A stretch of DNA of 64,000 bases from Azolla caroliniana (lineage: Eukaryota > Polypodiophyta). The notes beneath the pieces were generated by a model. It was not told the DNA's origin. It saw only the letters and a program-made list of their open reading frames with translations, and did no database searches. Numbering within the stretch: position 1 is the first letter of the stretch; the number at the start of each line of letters is the position of its first letter. Shown here piece by piece: positions 42,671-53,568 of this stretch. Location of the stretch: NCBI GenBank assembly GCA_043228905.1, contig JBHGNT010000017.1, positions 8,370,001 through 8,434,000 on the forward strand, read 5' to 3'. A program made the translations under genes and the position numbers.

Positions 42671-45385
42671 TATGCTGTATATCACCCATAGACTTTCAGA
42701 TATGTAGAGTAAGCTGTATCTTCCATGACATTCATTCTTATTACTGCACCAATATATATTCTATGTATACCTATAGGCTATGTATATAATGACACTAAAG
42801 CCAAGCAAGATAAGAGGAAGAACTTAAGCGTGCCATATATAATAATGCTGGAATTCATATGCATTCTATGTGATAGTGATGTGCATAATATTGCTCACTC
42901 AAGAAAGATAGCATTTACTTACTGTGATCTCCGGAGTATGCGTGAGAAAACTCCGAGATGTGATTCCCCCATAGCTATACAAGCATCCGATAAACTCCCC
43001 AACCTCACTTCAAACTTTTCATCAAGAAGGATGCTGCTTGCTTGAATATCCCTGCACATAAAAACAGGATATCCTTAAAATGCCCAATGCTTTCAAAACG
43101 TCTTAGAAATGCACTGTCCTCTGACAATCAAGTTTGACCAAGCCCACACATCTCTATAAATTCCAGTTTTAAGTTTACCTAGATTCTACATATATAATAC
43201 AGCATTCCCAATTTAGGAGCCCTTCATGTGAATGATTAGTCAAATGGTGGTGCTGAATTATATAATCTCTGGCAACTTTGGCATAAAAGAAAATAAAATC
43301 TAAAGTAGTTATTCAGTGAAGAAACCAAAAAAAACATACACCCATCCTCATGACACCTAAAGTAAACAAACATATATAAACTTAACAGGCAATAGCAAGA
43401 CACTGGGGAGGAAAAACTCATAGACACAGATAGTTAACCTGTGGATAAATCAACAAATATATGCATATTAGAAACTCAACAAATTTTCATTTGCATTTTT
43501 GATTGATTGATAGTTTGTTGAGAGAGATTTACCTATGCACCAGAGGAGGTGTGCACTCATGGTGAAGGTATGTCAAACCTTCGGCAACCCCAATAGCAAT
43601 CTTTAATCGTGTTATCCAATCAAGTGAAGGCAATGTATCTTCTGAGATGCCTCCCATAAACTTTTTATGTAGGGCAAACCCAAGATCCCGAGCTGGCATG
43701 AATTTGTAAACTAAGAACTTCTCGTCTTCACGCTCAAAACAATAGCCTAACAAGGTTACCAACCTCGTATGAGAAGCTTTGCTAAAAACATCTAGCTCAC
43801 CAAGATAACCTTCTCTTTTGACCTTGGCAAAGTCTATCCTTTTCACCGCAATGAGCACACCCCCTTCCAACATACCTTGATAAAAATCACCTGAGTGACC
43901 AGATTTCATGAAGTTCGTCCCATCAAATCCTCTGGTCGCTTGCACTAGTTGAGAATAGGTGAAGCTCTCTCCAAGACAAAGCAAGTTCACTGACATATTA
44001 TTACCTGGGAAGGGTGGAGATAAACCCTTAGAAACCTCTCTTTTGTCTTTACTACGAGTCTTCCTTTGCCTCTTTAGCAAGGAAACAAACAAAATAATAA
44101 GTAGTATGAACCCTAGTCCTCCGAAAACCCCTGCCAGGATGGGTATTAGATGAATTTTGATCCTACTCGTTTTTCTGTTTATGGTTGATGAGAATGCCCC
44201 CTTTGCACCTTGATATATAAGACCCATTTCTGAATAGAATTCCTCACATTCATCTAGGGTTCGTTGATTCACGGCATTTGTAAAGCAATTGTTATCCAAT
44301 GTAGTAGCAGTGGAAATAAAAGAATTAGGCAAAGACCCCTCAAAGAAGTTACTTGAGATGTCCAATGCTTTTATGACAGACATATTCAGATCCATAAACT
44401 GTAGAGTCCCATAGAATGAGTTGTTGGAGATCAAGATTTGCTGGGCTTGCTTGAATCCAGTTGTGTTAATATTCCCCGTAAGATTGTTGGAATATAGGCT
44501 GAGGATCGAAAGATTCCCTAGTGAGATTCCAAGAGATACAGGTAATCTGCCTGTGAGATTGTTACGATCCAACAAAAGATTCTCCAACAACACACAATTT
44601 GAGAGCTCAATCGGGATGCTCCCATTTATCGAATTCTGGGACAATGCCAATGAGGCAAGAGATTTCAACTGTCCGAATGAGGTCGGGATGGGACCAGTTA
44701 GGGCATTGAACCCAAGATCAAGACTTCTCAAAGACGAAAGTGAACCCAAATCAGGAGGTATCAAACCTTCGAATCCATTGCCACCCATGGAGAGAATCTC
44801 TAGTTTTACAAGGTTTCCGAGCTCAGGAGGTATTGAGCCCGAGAGATTATTGTGGGATACGTCAAAGAAGGTGATATCCACAAGATTTCCAAGAGATAAA
44901 GGAATGGAGCCTGAGATGGAGGAAGAGGACAGATCAAGGTGTCGGAGGGCAAGCAAAGACCCGAACCAATCAGGGATATGTCCAGGCAAAGCAAATCCTG
45001 AGGATGAAAAGGAAATTAGTTTGGTTAGGTTTTGCAAAGGGTCAAGTGCAAATGCGGCGGTCGTGGAGCCTTTCACTGTTCTTCTGAGGGTTGTGAGATT
45101 GATGGAGGAGACATGGCGGCCATCAAAGGTGCAAGAAACACCTGTCCATATGCTGCAAGGGTCGGTTTTCCGGGGCCAGTATCGGCTTCGGATGCCGAGC
45201 AGAGACCTTAGGGAGAGGAGAGCGGCCGCCTCCGACCTGTCAAGGCTGGTTTGTATGCCTGTCGGAGCAGACAGCTCAACCACTTGAGCTAATGCACCTC
45301 TCCTTCCTCCTCCTAAGAGAATTAAATGGCTGAGTAGCAGAAGAAGAAGAAGAAGAAGAGGCATGGCATACCTGATATCAAGCAT
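41458..45385 (-). CDS. LRR receptor-like kinase (At2g16250-like), four exons
   Basis: Exons 45385-43533, 43051-42923, 42280-42258 (23 nt) and 42116-41458. All introns are GT-AG and phases agree, giving 887 codons. The first Met is at 45385; Met 8 (45364) is an equally good start and puts a Leu-rich signal peptide at the very N-terminus. In order: signal peptide (about 8-34), LRR N-cap with CSIWTGVSC, about nine plant LRRs (LDLSSSSISGSIPLSLGNL type, 120-350), a transmembrane helix (411-437) and a kinase-like domain (490-790). Lys515 (AVKRID) and HRD (617-619) are present. The catalytic-loop Asn is Ser624, the DFG position reads LGS, and the glycine loop is poor, so it is probably a pseudokinase. 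The tail SRGSSQGSWNAALFGSWRHS is typical of the At2g16250 group (915 aa there). Plasma-membrane location inferred. Confidence 0.93.
42258..42280 (-). other. 23-nt microexon of the kinase gene
   Basis: Preceded by AACAG and followed by GTACTA. It supplies ALEHGEA plus split codons (CA|G before, G|GC after), joining exon 2 to exon 4 in frame. Arabidopsis At2g16250 has a short variable segment at the same place. Confidence 0.75.
42605..42671. repeat. (AT)n-(GA)n in intron 2
   Basis: About 20 AT dinucleotides followed by about 11 GA dinucleotides within the 642-bp second intron. Confidence 0.9.
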
Positions 45386-46039
45386 CTTTTATAGTTGTGA
45401 ATCTTCACAACACATCCTTCCAATCTCTGTATTGTTTGGTGGTAGACAGAGTATCCTGCATCTTTTCTTCGTCGTTCTTCTCTCCATGGCACGCATACAG
45501 CAGCATCATGAGGCAACCCTCACACATGGGAAGCTACCATCTCCTCACATTATGAGCCGCAATGCATGATCTGCTGTTCTCTCTTCTCCATCTCCATCTC
45601 CATCTCCATCTCCATAAGACTGATGAACACACACATCATTGAATATAAATAATCCGTCCATGATGGGTATCAAGCATCTGATTCTTCTTCTTTTACAACA
45701 CCCACAAACTGTTCCTTCTGTTTGTTCCCTGATTCAGAGGAAAAGCAAACCAACCCTAAATAAATAAAACCTTTACTCTTGCACCCATATGATTAGGTTA
45801 TCATGCCATAATCAAATCCTTGACTGACTGACTGAATGAATGTCTTCTTCATATCCTTCCTTTTCTTTTACATTCTTCCATTCTTCTTTTTCTCTTCAAC
45901 TTGCTTCCCACTGCTATTATTACAACAAACTAGTAGAGATTCTTCTCTTCTCTTCTCTTCTCTTCTTTTTCTTGTTTTCTATTTTCTATTTTCCTTTTCT
46001 TCGTGTTGAGGTACTCTGTTTCTGTGCTTTGAGATGGGG

Positions 46040-46083
<44 letters not shown>

Positions 46084-46707
46084 TGGGGGGTTTGGTGAAC
46101 CTCCTTCTCTCATTTAATGCCCAATCTTATGCTGAGAAAACAACAAGATACATATATGTATGTATATGTATATATATGTATATATATATATATTCATTCA
46201 CATACATATGTATGTATGTGTATTATTGTATTCGTATTTGTATTTGTATGTAGGTAATTTGTACACACACAATGGTGAGCTCCATTTTTCTTTGCTATCC
46301 ATTTATTAGGTTAAAAAAGAAACGTCCTACCCTTCTGTCTCCTACCTTAGACATAGAACAGAGTAGAGTGTGTGGGTCTAGTAGAGTGAGAGAACACATA
46401 CATATATGTATGTACATTATATATCAATAATAAGAGAAAAGCCACGAACACACTCTCTCTCCTCTTTCTCTCTTCCAATGGCTTGGACTTCGGAACAGAT
46501 GCTAGAGAGAGAGAGAGAGAGAGAGAGAGTCTAGACTGTAGAGGAAGAATATGATAAGAAGAGAGAGGTGTTCTCCCTCTAACTTAGACTTCGGAACAGG
46601 GACTCTGAGAGAGAGAGAGAGAGAGAGAGATGGTCTCTCCTCCTACCAATAATGTTCTCTCTCTCTCTCTCTCTCTCTCTCGCAACAGGGCAGGCATATA
46701 AAGCACA

Positions 46708-46746
<39 letters not shown>

Positions 46747-46990
46747 GCGTCATCATTGGTTGCTTCATTTCTTTACTGTTCAAATTCTTGTTTTGTTTTG
46801 TAATCCTTTTTTCGTTCTAGTAGGGCCCTTTTATTCTTTTTCTTTTTTCATTAAAAAAGGCTCACAACAATCAGGGTCTTACTTGAACTTTTAGCCAAAA
46901 CTTTGTTTTTGCTCCACCAAAGTTGGGGGGGAGAAGAGGGGGGGGGGGGGGGGGATGTTTAAATACTTGCTTTTCTCCCTTCTTCTTTTT
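45386..46990 (-). promoter_or_regulatory. Upstream region of the kinase gene, GA/CT-rich
   Basis: Probable promoter and 5' UTR of the minus-strand kinase. On the minus strand it carries a GGAGAT hexamer repeat (45615-45589) and long CT or GA tracts at about 46043-46081, 46508-46530, 46606-46631, 46660-46682 and 46709-46742. There is a TATG/TA-rich block at 46150-46250 and a run of 17 G at 46938-46954. No unambiguous TATA box was picked. Confidence 0.5.
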
Positions 46991-49929
46991 CTTCTTGTTC
47001 TATAGGACAAACAGCCAAGCCTAAAACCAAAACCTCACCCCTCCTTTATGATGAAGCCATCCCCAAGTAGTAGTAGTACCACTAGTAGTAGACTGTAATA
47101 TGTAGTGATCAGTAATGATGAAGCCATCCCCAAGCACTACTAATCGTGATCAAGAAGTGATAGTAGTGGTACTAATAGTAATTGTAGTTGTGAGTTAGTT
47201 GTGATCAAGAAGTTGTAGTTAGTAATGATCCAAGTAGTAGTATAGTATATTAGTAGAATACGTGAAAAGTTGAATAACGGTGGTTCTAAAACGTAGAATA
47301 TGTGTAGAGTATTCTAAAACGTAGAATACGCGTTTTTTAACAACTATGGTTTTTACAAGCTATATAACGTGTATATGTATGTATATGTGAAGTGTTTTGT
47401 CCAAAAAAATCAAAACCTATCACCAAAAGTGATAGATTTTGGCTATACTTATTTTGAACCTCGAAGTCTCCCTTAGGTTGCTTTCTTACTACATCCAAAG
47501 AACAGACAAAAAATTTGTTGATTCAATTAAAAAGTTTACCATTCTAAAAGACACATTCACACTATTGACTAAAGAAACCACATTTTGTTCTTTCCTATCC
47601 CGCCATTTCTGCCCAACGGTAGTACCTTCGGTATATGATTTGTCTACGTCATGCTTTGTTTGATCAGTTGTTTGTGTAGAGACATCACACAAAGTATAGA
47701 AATATAAATAAATACTACAAAGAATATGTCATTTGCTATGATGCTATGAAATATATGGCATCCATCAGCTTTATTTCTACTAGAAATACTAAAAATAAGG
47801 TATTTTGCTAAGCTATAATGTCAAGTGAACCTAACATTCAAAGGAGGTGAACACATGTGGTTGACTATGAAGTCACTTTCTCATATTAATGCCATTTTCT
47901 TGTATTAATATGACTGCCATCACATTGAAGTTGTTGAAGCCAATCTTACATTGACATAATACTTGAATTCAACTTTTAACCTAATTTTTAGAGAAGCATT
48001 AGCTATCATAAGGAAAGACCTTCTTGCACTTTCCACGTCAATTTGACAAAATTAATTGGACCTAATTTGCATAAAGAAACCCCACGGTTTATGGAGTATT
48101 TATGTTTTTGGCAACCTTCTATTCCACATGCACTAGTAGAAGCCAATTTCTTTTACTTACCTAAGTCGGCGTCGTAAATGGATGGTTACACATTGCAATA
48201 AGCTTTGAGCCAAAATATCTTAACATCGGAGTGGACAAAGCTATACAGAGACATAGAAACTTGTGAGAAAGAGTTGGAACTAGACAAAAAGCTTGTCAAA
48301 ATTGTAGGTCCTTTTTTTCCTTATTGAAATATTCAAGCAAGATCCTTGGAGACGGACACGAACGTGATGCGTCACAACCTTTCATAAATAACACTTGTGC
48401 ATTGTCTCTCAGCCACAACATTTTTCGAGAGACTTAAGGACCCTACACTTGAGTTTCTATCATTCTATTTTTAAGAACATGTTGAATTATATAGTTGCTT
48501 ACTAATTAAGTCTTCAACATGCAACTACCATCACGAACAAGGTAAATTTCCTTTCCCATAAAAAGGTAGGTTACAAATTTGGGTTCATAAAAAACTAAAG
48601 CATATGCGAAATTGTGAAGTTAAATGACAGATCGTGAAGCCTATGGACATGATTCATTTCCTTTGTATATTATCTACGTTGAAAGATGGGTAAATCTTCT
48701 CTAAGTAAATGTTGAAAGGCTATCATCAAAATTTCCAAAACATTACATATCCTTTTGTTAGGACACCATTTATCTAGAAAATTTAAGGTCAAACTTTTCT
48801 AAGAACACAATGTGTTACATCTTCTAATGATCCTTTTCTCTATTGCTTCACCCCAAAAGTGACAACGTGGACCAAGTTTGTAAAGGTTGTATCGAAGGAT
48901 AAAACAATGGAGTTTAAGTTCTGCTTTTATTTATTCTTTACTTTTTCTTTAAACGTATGGGATTTTTCTTTCTCTATTTAACTAAATTATTGCATCTCTT
49001 TCCAAACAATATAACTCATCACCATGTTTATAAACAAGAGGTAGTGCATCACATTTTATTTTGCACACAATTTCTTTTTTTGTTCTGGTCTTCTTTACAC
49101 AAGAGGTTGAATATTTTAACATTTCCTAGCAAATTAGCAATGACAAAACAAAGAGAAGTCTCTAAGTATTAGTTGTTCAATAGTTGACAAAAACATATAC
49201 GTAGATCTCTCATATGAATATATCAATGATGAAATAATTGGTTTGATTTGAACAATCACAAACAACAATCAAATTCCATATATAATATATGTTGGATCAT
49301 CGTGTGTAAAACATACGAACATTTTACGATCATGTCTAACTGAATAATGAATTTTGAATTAATATTTGTCTTTATTGGCTTATAAGAAATGTTAATTCAT
49401 TATAAAGATTCAAAACCCAAGATGAAGATAGTAAACATCTTGCACATTATGGTATCTTGCATTCTATATTAGAAGAAATAAGCCAACAATTATTTGCACT
49501 TAATTAATACTCAAGATGGATAGATAATGATTACGTGCTAAAGCATAATGTCAAAGCAATCTCTTCGTTTTCAATACCAATCTACAACTATAAAATCAAT
49601 GACACGGGTTCAAGTTGTACAAAATGGGTCTAATAGTGTTGACTTTTAAAAGTTCTCTCTCTCTCTCTCTCTCTCTCTCAAAATTGCAAAGTTGTATGTA
49701 AGAGGGAGAATTGTTCATGATAGCATCCCCTTACCCGATTCATTAGTATTCAATTTGTGATAGTCTTCTCTTGCGCAAAGTGCTAGGTGACCATCTTAGC
49801 AATTAGAGTGAATCATTTATGGTTGTTAGGGAGCAATTGTGGTTGTGGTGTAGTTTGAATTTGGCCTTGGATCACAATAACTACTAGTTAGTGCATAACC
49901 AAGCATAAATGTGTTAATTCAATGAGGAC
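46991..49929. other. Intergenic DNA, no gene recognised
   Basis: AT-rich. It contains a short local duplication (ATGATGAAGCCATCCCCAAG at about 47048 and 47116) with TAGTAGTAG repeats, and a (CT)n tract at 49657-49679. The open frames are short and lack recognisable domains. Confidence 0.6.
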
Positions 49930-50710
49930 ATCTTCATGTTTCGACACCCTTGCCTCCAACACCGGCTCCTTGGTCAGAGACCCCAGTGGTCCTGCCCTGT
50001 TTTGAGACATCCACGAGAAAATCCGCAACATCTTTGGTGAACCCGACGTGAAAGGGGCGGCAGAGGAGTTTGAAGATGAGGGGGAGTGAACTAGCAAAGG
50101 TGATGGCAGTGGCTGTCGACCGCATAGTAAATGTCTGGGAGAGTGTAGGTGGCCCCCACAAGGCCATAGAGATGATAGTCGGTACAACGTGCCAATTTAA
50201 TGGGAAGGACGTGTGTTGACCTAGTGAAGAGAAAGCGACTCTTGTTGGAGTTGAAGCTGGAGAAGCCAGTCAAAGTGAAGGCGGCCCACATCGAAGAGGT
50301 GACGATGGAAGGAGAGTTTCCGGATAGTCACTTCCTGAAGCCACACTCGGCGAGCACGACAACGGAGACCCCGGTTCGGATCGGGGATGTGAAGGAGCCG
50401 GTGGTAACATTGATCGACCACGGGTCAAAAATCAAGCTGATGTTGATGGACTTCTACAAGCAGGGGAAGTGGCCCATCAACACCAAGCACGGCTAGAAGA
50501 TACGTGCAACAACCCGCAAGACAGAGGAGCTTCACAGTGCATGCCTGACTGTCCGAGTGAAGGTTGAGGATGTCGAGATCGACCAACACTTCCTCGTGCA
50601 AGAGACATCCTCCCATCCGGTCATTTGCAACGAACCATACATCACGGCGGCTCGGATGGAGACAAAGGTGTTGGACAACGGTTCAACCTACACGAGGGTG
50701 AAGAGTTAGG
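49930..50710 (+). pseudogene. Family A gypsy: 5' region, gag remnant and protease
   Basis: Second copy of the element at 1-4930. About 49960-50207 matches the leader and the first residues of gag (compare 4290-4080). At about 50207 the match jumps directly to the protease linker (VDLVKRKRLLLELKLEKPVK), so about 1.5 kb of gag is deleted. The protease follows: VTLIDHGSKIKLMLMDFYKQ with D-H-G, then a stop at 50494, and SSHPVICNEPYITAARMET in continuing frame. Confidence 0.8.
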
Positions 50711-52310
50711 ATGGTTGGCACTCCGTCTAGTTCTTGATGGTCCGGGCGAACCACGAGCGAAATCGAGATTCTCTTGGCTGCGGAGGCAGGAGAGGATTTT
50801 TAGAGAGGGCTATCAAGGCGTGGGGCCATGATAGTCTAGACAACCGGAAGAAACCCCATACCTGTACCATAGGTAGGAAGTTTTGGTTCTCTGACAACGG
50901 AGGTTGTACCATAACTGGCATTGGTGGTTGGGAGAAAAGACAAGTCAAAAGGCGTTTGAAGGCTTGGACCCCGACGACTCAATAGGTTGCACCGTGGAGG
51001 CGGTCTTATTCGATTACACCCTTGGGAAGATTGAGAAGGTGATAGAAGAAGGCCTAAGCGAAGACTGGATGATTCCGTTCAATTCGGTCAAAATGTACAA
51101 AGTCATCGCGGACTTCGGGAGGATGGTCGGGTCGGATCAGACTACCCGAGTGGACATTAAGTACAAGACTATGTTTTGGAAGGTGAGGCCAGGTGTGGCA
51201 TCCTTGCCGGAGGACAGATGGGAGCGGATGAAAGGGGTCACGATTGACCCAAGTCTGCGAGATCCGGCTGGCATAGGACATTGGTTCACCGACAAGATGC
51301 TACGGGAGTTGAAGATTGGTGGGGGTGGCTTCGTACTGCCGACGGAGGAGGGTCGGTTTCGAGATGCTCAGAAGGCATGGGAAAGCCTTCACATTCTTGT
51401 TGGGGGAGATCAGGTGCGTTGACCCGATGATCGTAGAGTCAATGGTGATCTTCATGGTGCCGCATGTACCGTGGAATCTCAAGCCGATTCCGGTGCTGAG
51501 AGCTCACATCCTGAAGTTGATGGAGCTGCTCAAGGAGAAAGTGAGGATGGGGATTGTCGAACCGTCGAGTTCCCCTTATTCGAATTGGTGGTTTACGGCG
51601 CCGACGAAGAATGACACATTGCGCTTCATTTAGGACCTGTAGCCGGTCAACAAGGTGACCATTCGAAATGCAGGTGTAGGACCGACCATTGATGAGTTCA
51701 CGGAGGCCTTCGTCGGAAGGTCGATATACTTAGTCAATGACCTATACTCCAGGTACGACCAGTTCTAGCTAGCCGTGGAAAGTAGGGATATCACGACGAT
51801 GTGAACCACTCTCGGCCTAATTTGGATGTGTACCCTACCACAGGGTGGAACAAATTTGGTGGCACACATGGTGAACGCAATGAACAAAGTACTGAGGAAC
51901 TGCATCTCGGACATCACCACGCCATTTTTGGACGACATCCCGATCAAGGGATGTCTGGTGGACGTGAAGGACGGATCGATTGGAGCGGATGGATGCCGGA
52001 AGTTTGTCGCGAACCACATCTCCGACTGCGAGAAGATACTGCAGAGGCTTGAGGGTGCTCGACTTACCTTCTCCGGGGAGAAGTATGCTTTTAGACAATC
52101 TGAGATCTTGGTGGTCGGTCACCTATGTGGACCATATGGCCGGAAACCATCTCCGGCAAAGGTAGAAGCCATCTCGGCGATGAAGGAAGAGTGTAGGTTG
52201 GTCATGGAGGTCTGGCGGTTCCTAGGAGTGTGCGCCTTCTACCACATATGGATCCCGCATTACGTGCACATCGCCAAGCCGGATTGCAGCATGCTATGGT
52301 GTACCAGAAA
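50711..52310 (+). pseudogene. Family A gypsy: linker and reverse transcriptase
   Basis: Aligns with 1-1230 on the other strand. The linker has DPAGIGHWFTDKMLRELKIG; RT has VPHVPWNLKPIPVLRAHILK and SSPYSNWWFTAPTKNDTLRF, with stops at 51631 and 51641. After several frame changes come MCTLPQGGTNLVAHMVNAMN, PFLDDIPIKGC (FLDD box) and SEILVVGHLCGPYGRKPSPA, where the sequence runs further than the first copy. It ends near WIPHYVHIAKPDCSM at about 52290 without RNase H or integrase. Confidence 0.85.
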
Positions 52311-53089
52311 AGTACTGTTTTTGGCCACAAAAAACGTCAGTTCTTTCGATACTGTTAGTACTAAATAATTGGAAAAAAATAGAGAAAAAAGAAATAGATT
52401 TTGGGGAGTGGGCTAAGGGTAGTACAATTGACATTTAAGACAAGGAGTGGGGGGAACACGTGAGGAGATGTTCTTTCCATTTTGGGGGCTATTTTCCCCT
52501 CACATGGGTTTGAACGTTTTTTGGCGCTTCCCCTCAAACCAACTCTTCTCCCTCTATCCCTTTGAGTTTCTTTGAGCTCTTCATCTCAGACATCCATGTC
52601 ATGTTTAGGGTTGTCCTCCCATCTCAAAGTTTTTGTTACGCATGTATATTGTTAGAGTGCGTAAACCCTATCTCAGATATTTGGGTGCTTCAACTCTAAA
52701 CATGTTTTAACACAAGAGTTGAGGCTTAGAGACCAATCTGACGCCTCTTATAACAACCATTAGTGACTTCTTCGAGAACGATTTCAAGCTTCTCCCACCG
52801 ATTTCAGTTTTCATCTCGTGGTGATTTGAGGCTTATTCCACCGAGTCGAGGATCCTTCCACCAAATCGAGGTAGAATATCACACAGATTCGAGGCTCCCT
52901 CCACCGATTTGAGGCATATTATCACTGAGATACGAGGCATCCTCCATCGATTTGAGGGTTTGTCCACGGATTAGAGGCACAATACCGCATTCATCTTCGT
53001 CACTTCTTCCACTCATTTGAAACTTCCGCCATTGTTTTTGAAAGTATTCCAATACTTGTTTGAGACTTCAAAAATCATTGATTTAATTG
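52311..53089. other. Spacer with degenerate short repeats
   Basis: No gene. From about 52780 to 53010 there are roughly eight imperfect copies of CCACCGATTTGAGG or TCGAGG at about 25-40 bp spacing. Confidence 0.55.
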
Positions 53090-53242
53090 GTAAGCACTAG
53101 GGATCGGCAACGACTCGGTTCAAGCCTAAACTGTTTAGCTAAACCAGTTTAAAACGGCTTAGCGGCTCAGCTCGACTTAGGTTTCAGCTTGGTTTGTCTT
53201 GGCTTGAGCCTTTCCAAACTAGCTCAAGACGGTTAAGCCGTT

Positions 53243-53432
53243 TAGAAACTTGAGAGAGAGAGAGGGACGGAGACTACACAAACGAGGAGAGAGAGAGAGA
53301 GAGTGTGTGTGAGGGAGACTACACAAACGAGGGGAGAGAGAGAGAGGGAGACTACACCGAGGAGAGAGAGAGAGAGAAAGAGAGGGAGACTACACATAGG
53401 AGGGAGGGAGGGAGATAGGAGACCACACAGAC

Positions 53433-53467
<35 letters not shown>

Positions 53468-53472
53468 GAGGG
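53243..53472. repeat. GA-rich minisatellite, left of LINE
   Basis: Repeated blocks of (GA)n plus GGGAGACTACACAAACGAG-like sequence (five or more, 20-50 bp), ending in a G run at about 53459-53469. Matching blocks occur right of the LINE at 57680-57757. Confidence 0.85.
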
Positions 53473-53568
53473 AGCTTGTATATTACATAGTGGATCGTTA
53501 GAGATAGATAGATTATATTATCCACTTCGGAGGTCAAATATGACCTATGAGACCAAAAATATTACATT

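Noticed and set aside
44421-45287. 288-codon plus-strand open frame
   Set aside because: Antisense shadow of the LRR kinase exon 1; Leu-rich repeats in GC-balanced DNA often leave the opposite strand open.
47489-47692. Short minus-strand ORF as a gene
   Set aside because: 67 codons, no motif, AT-rich background, no supporting signals.
52800-53010. Coding repeats in the spacer before the hAT-like element
   Set aside because: No long open frame; repeats shift frame and include stops.
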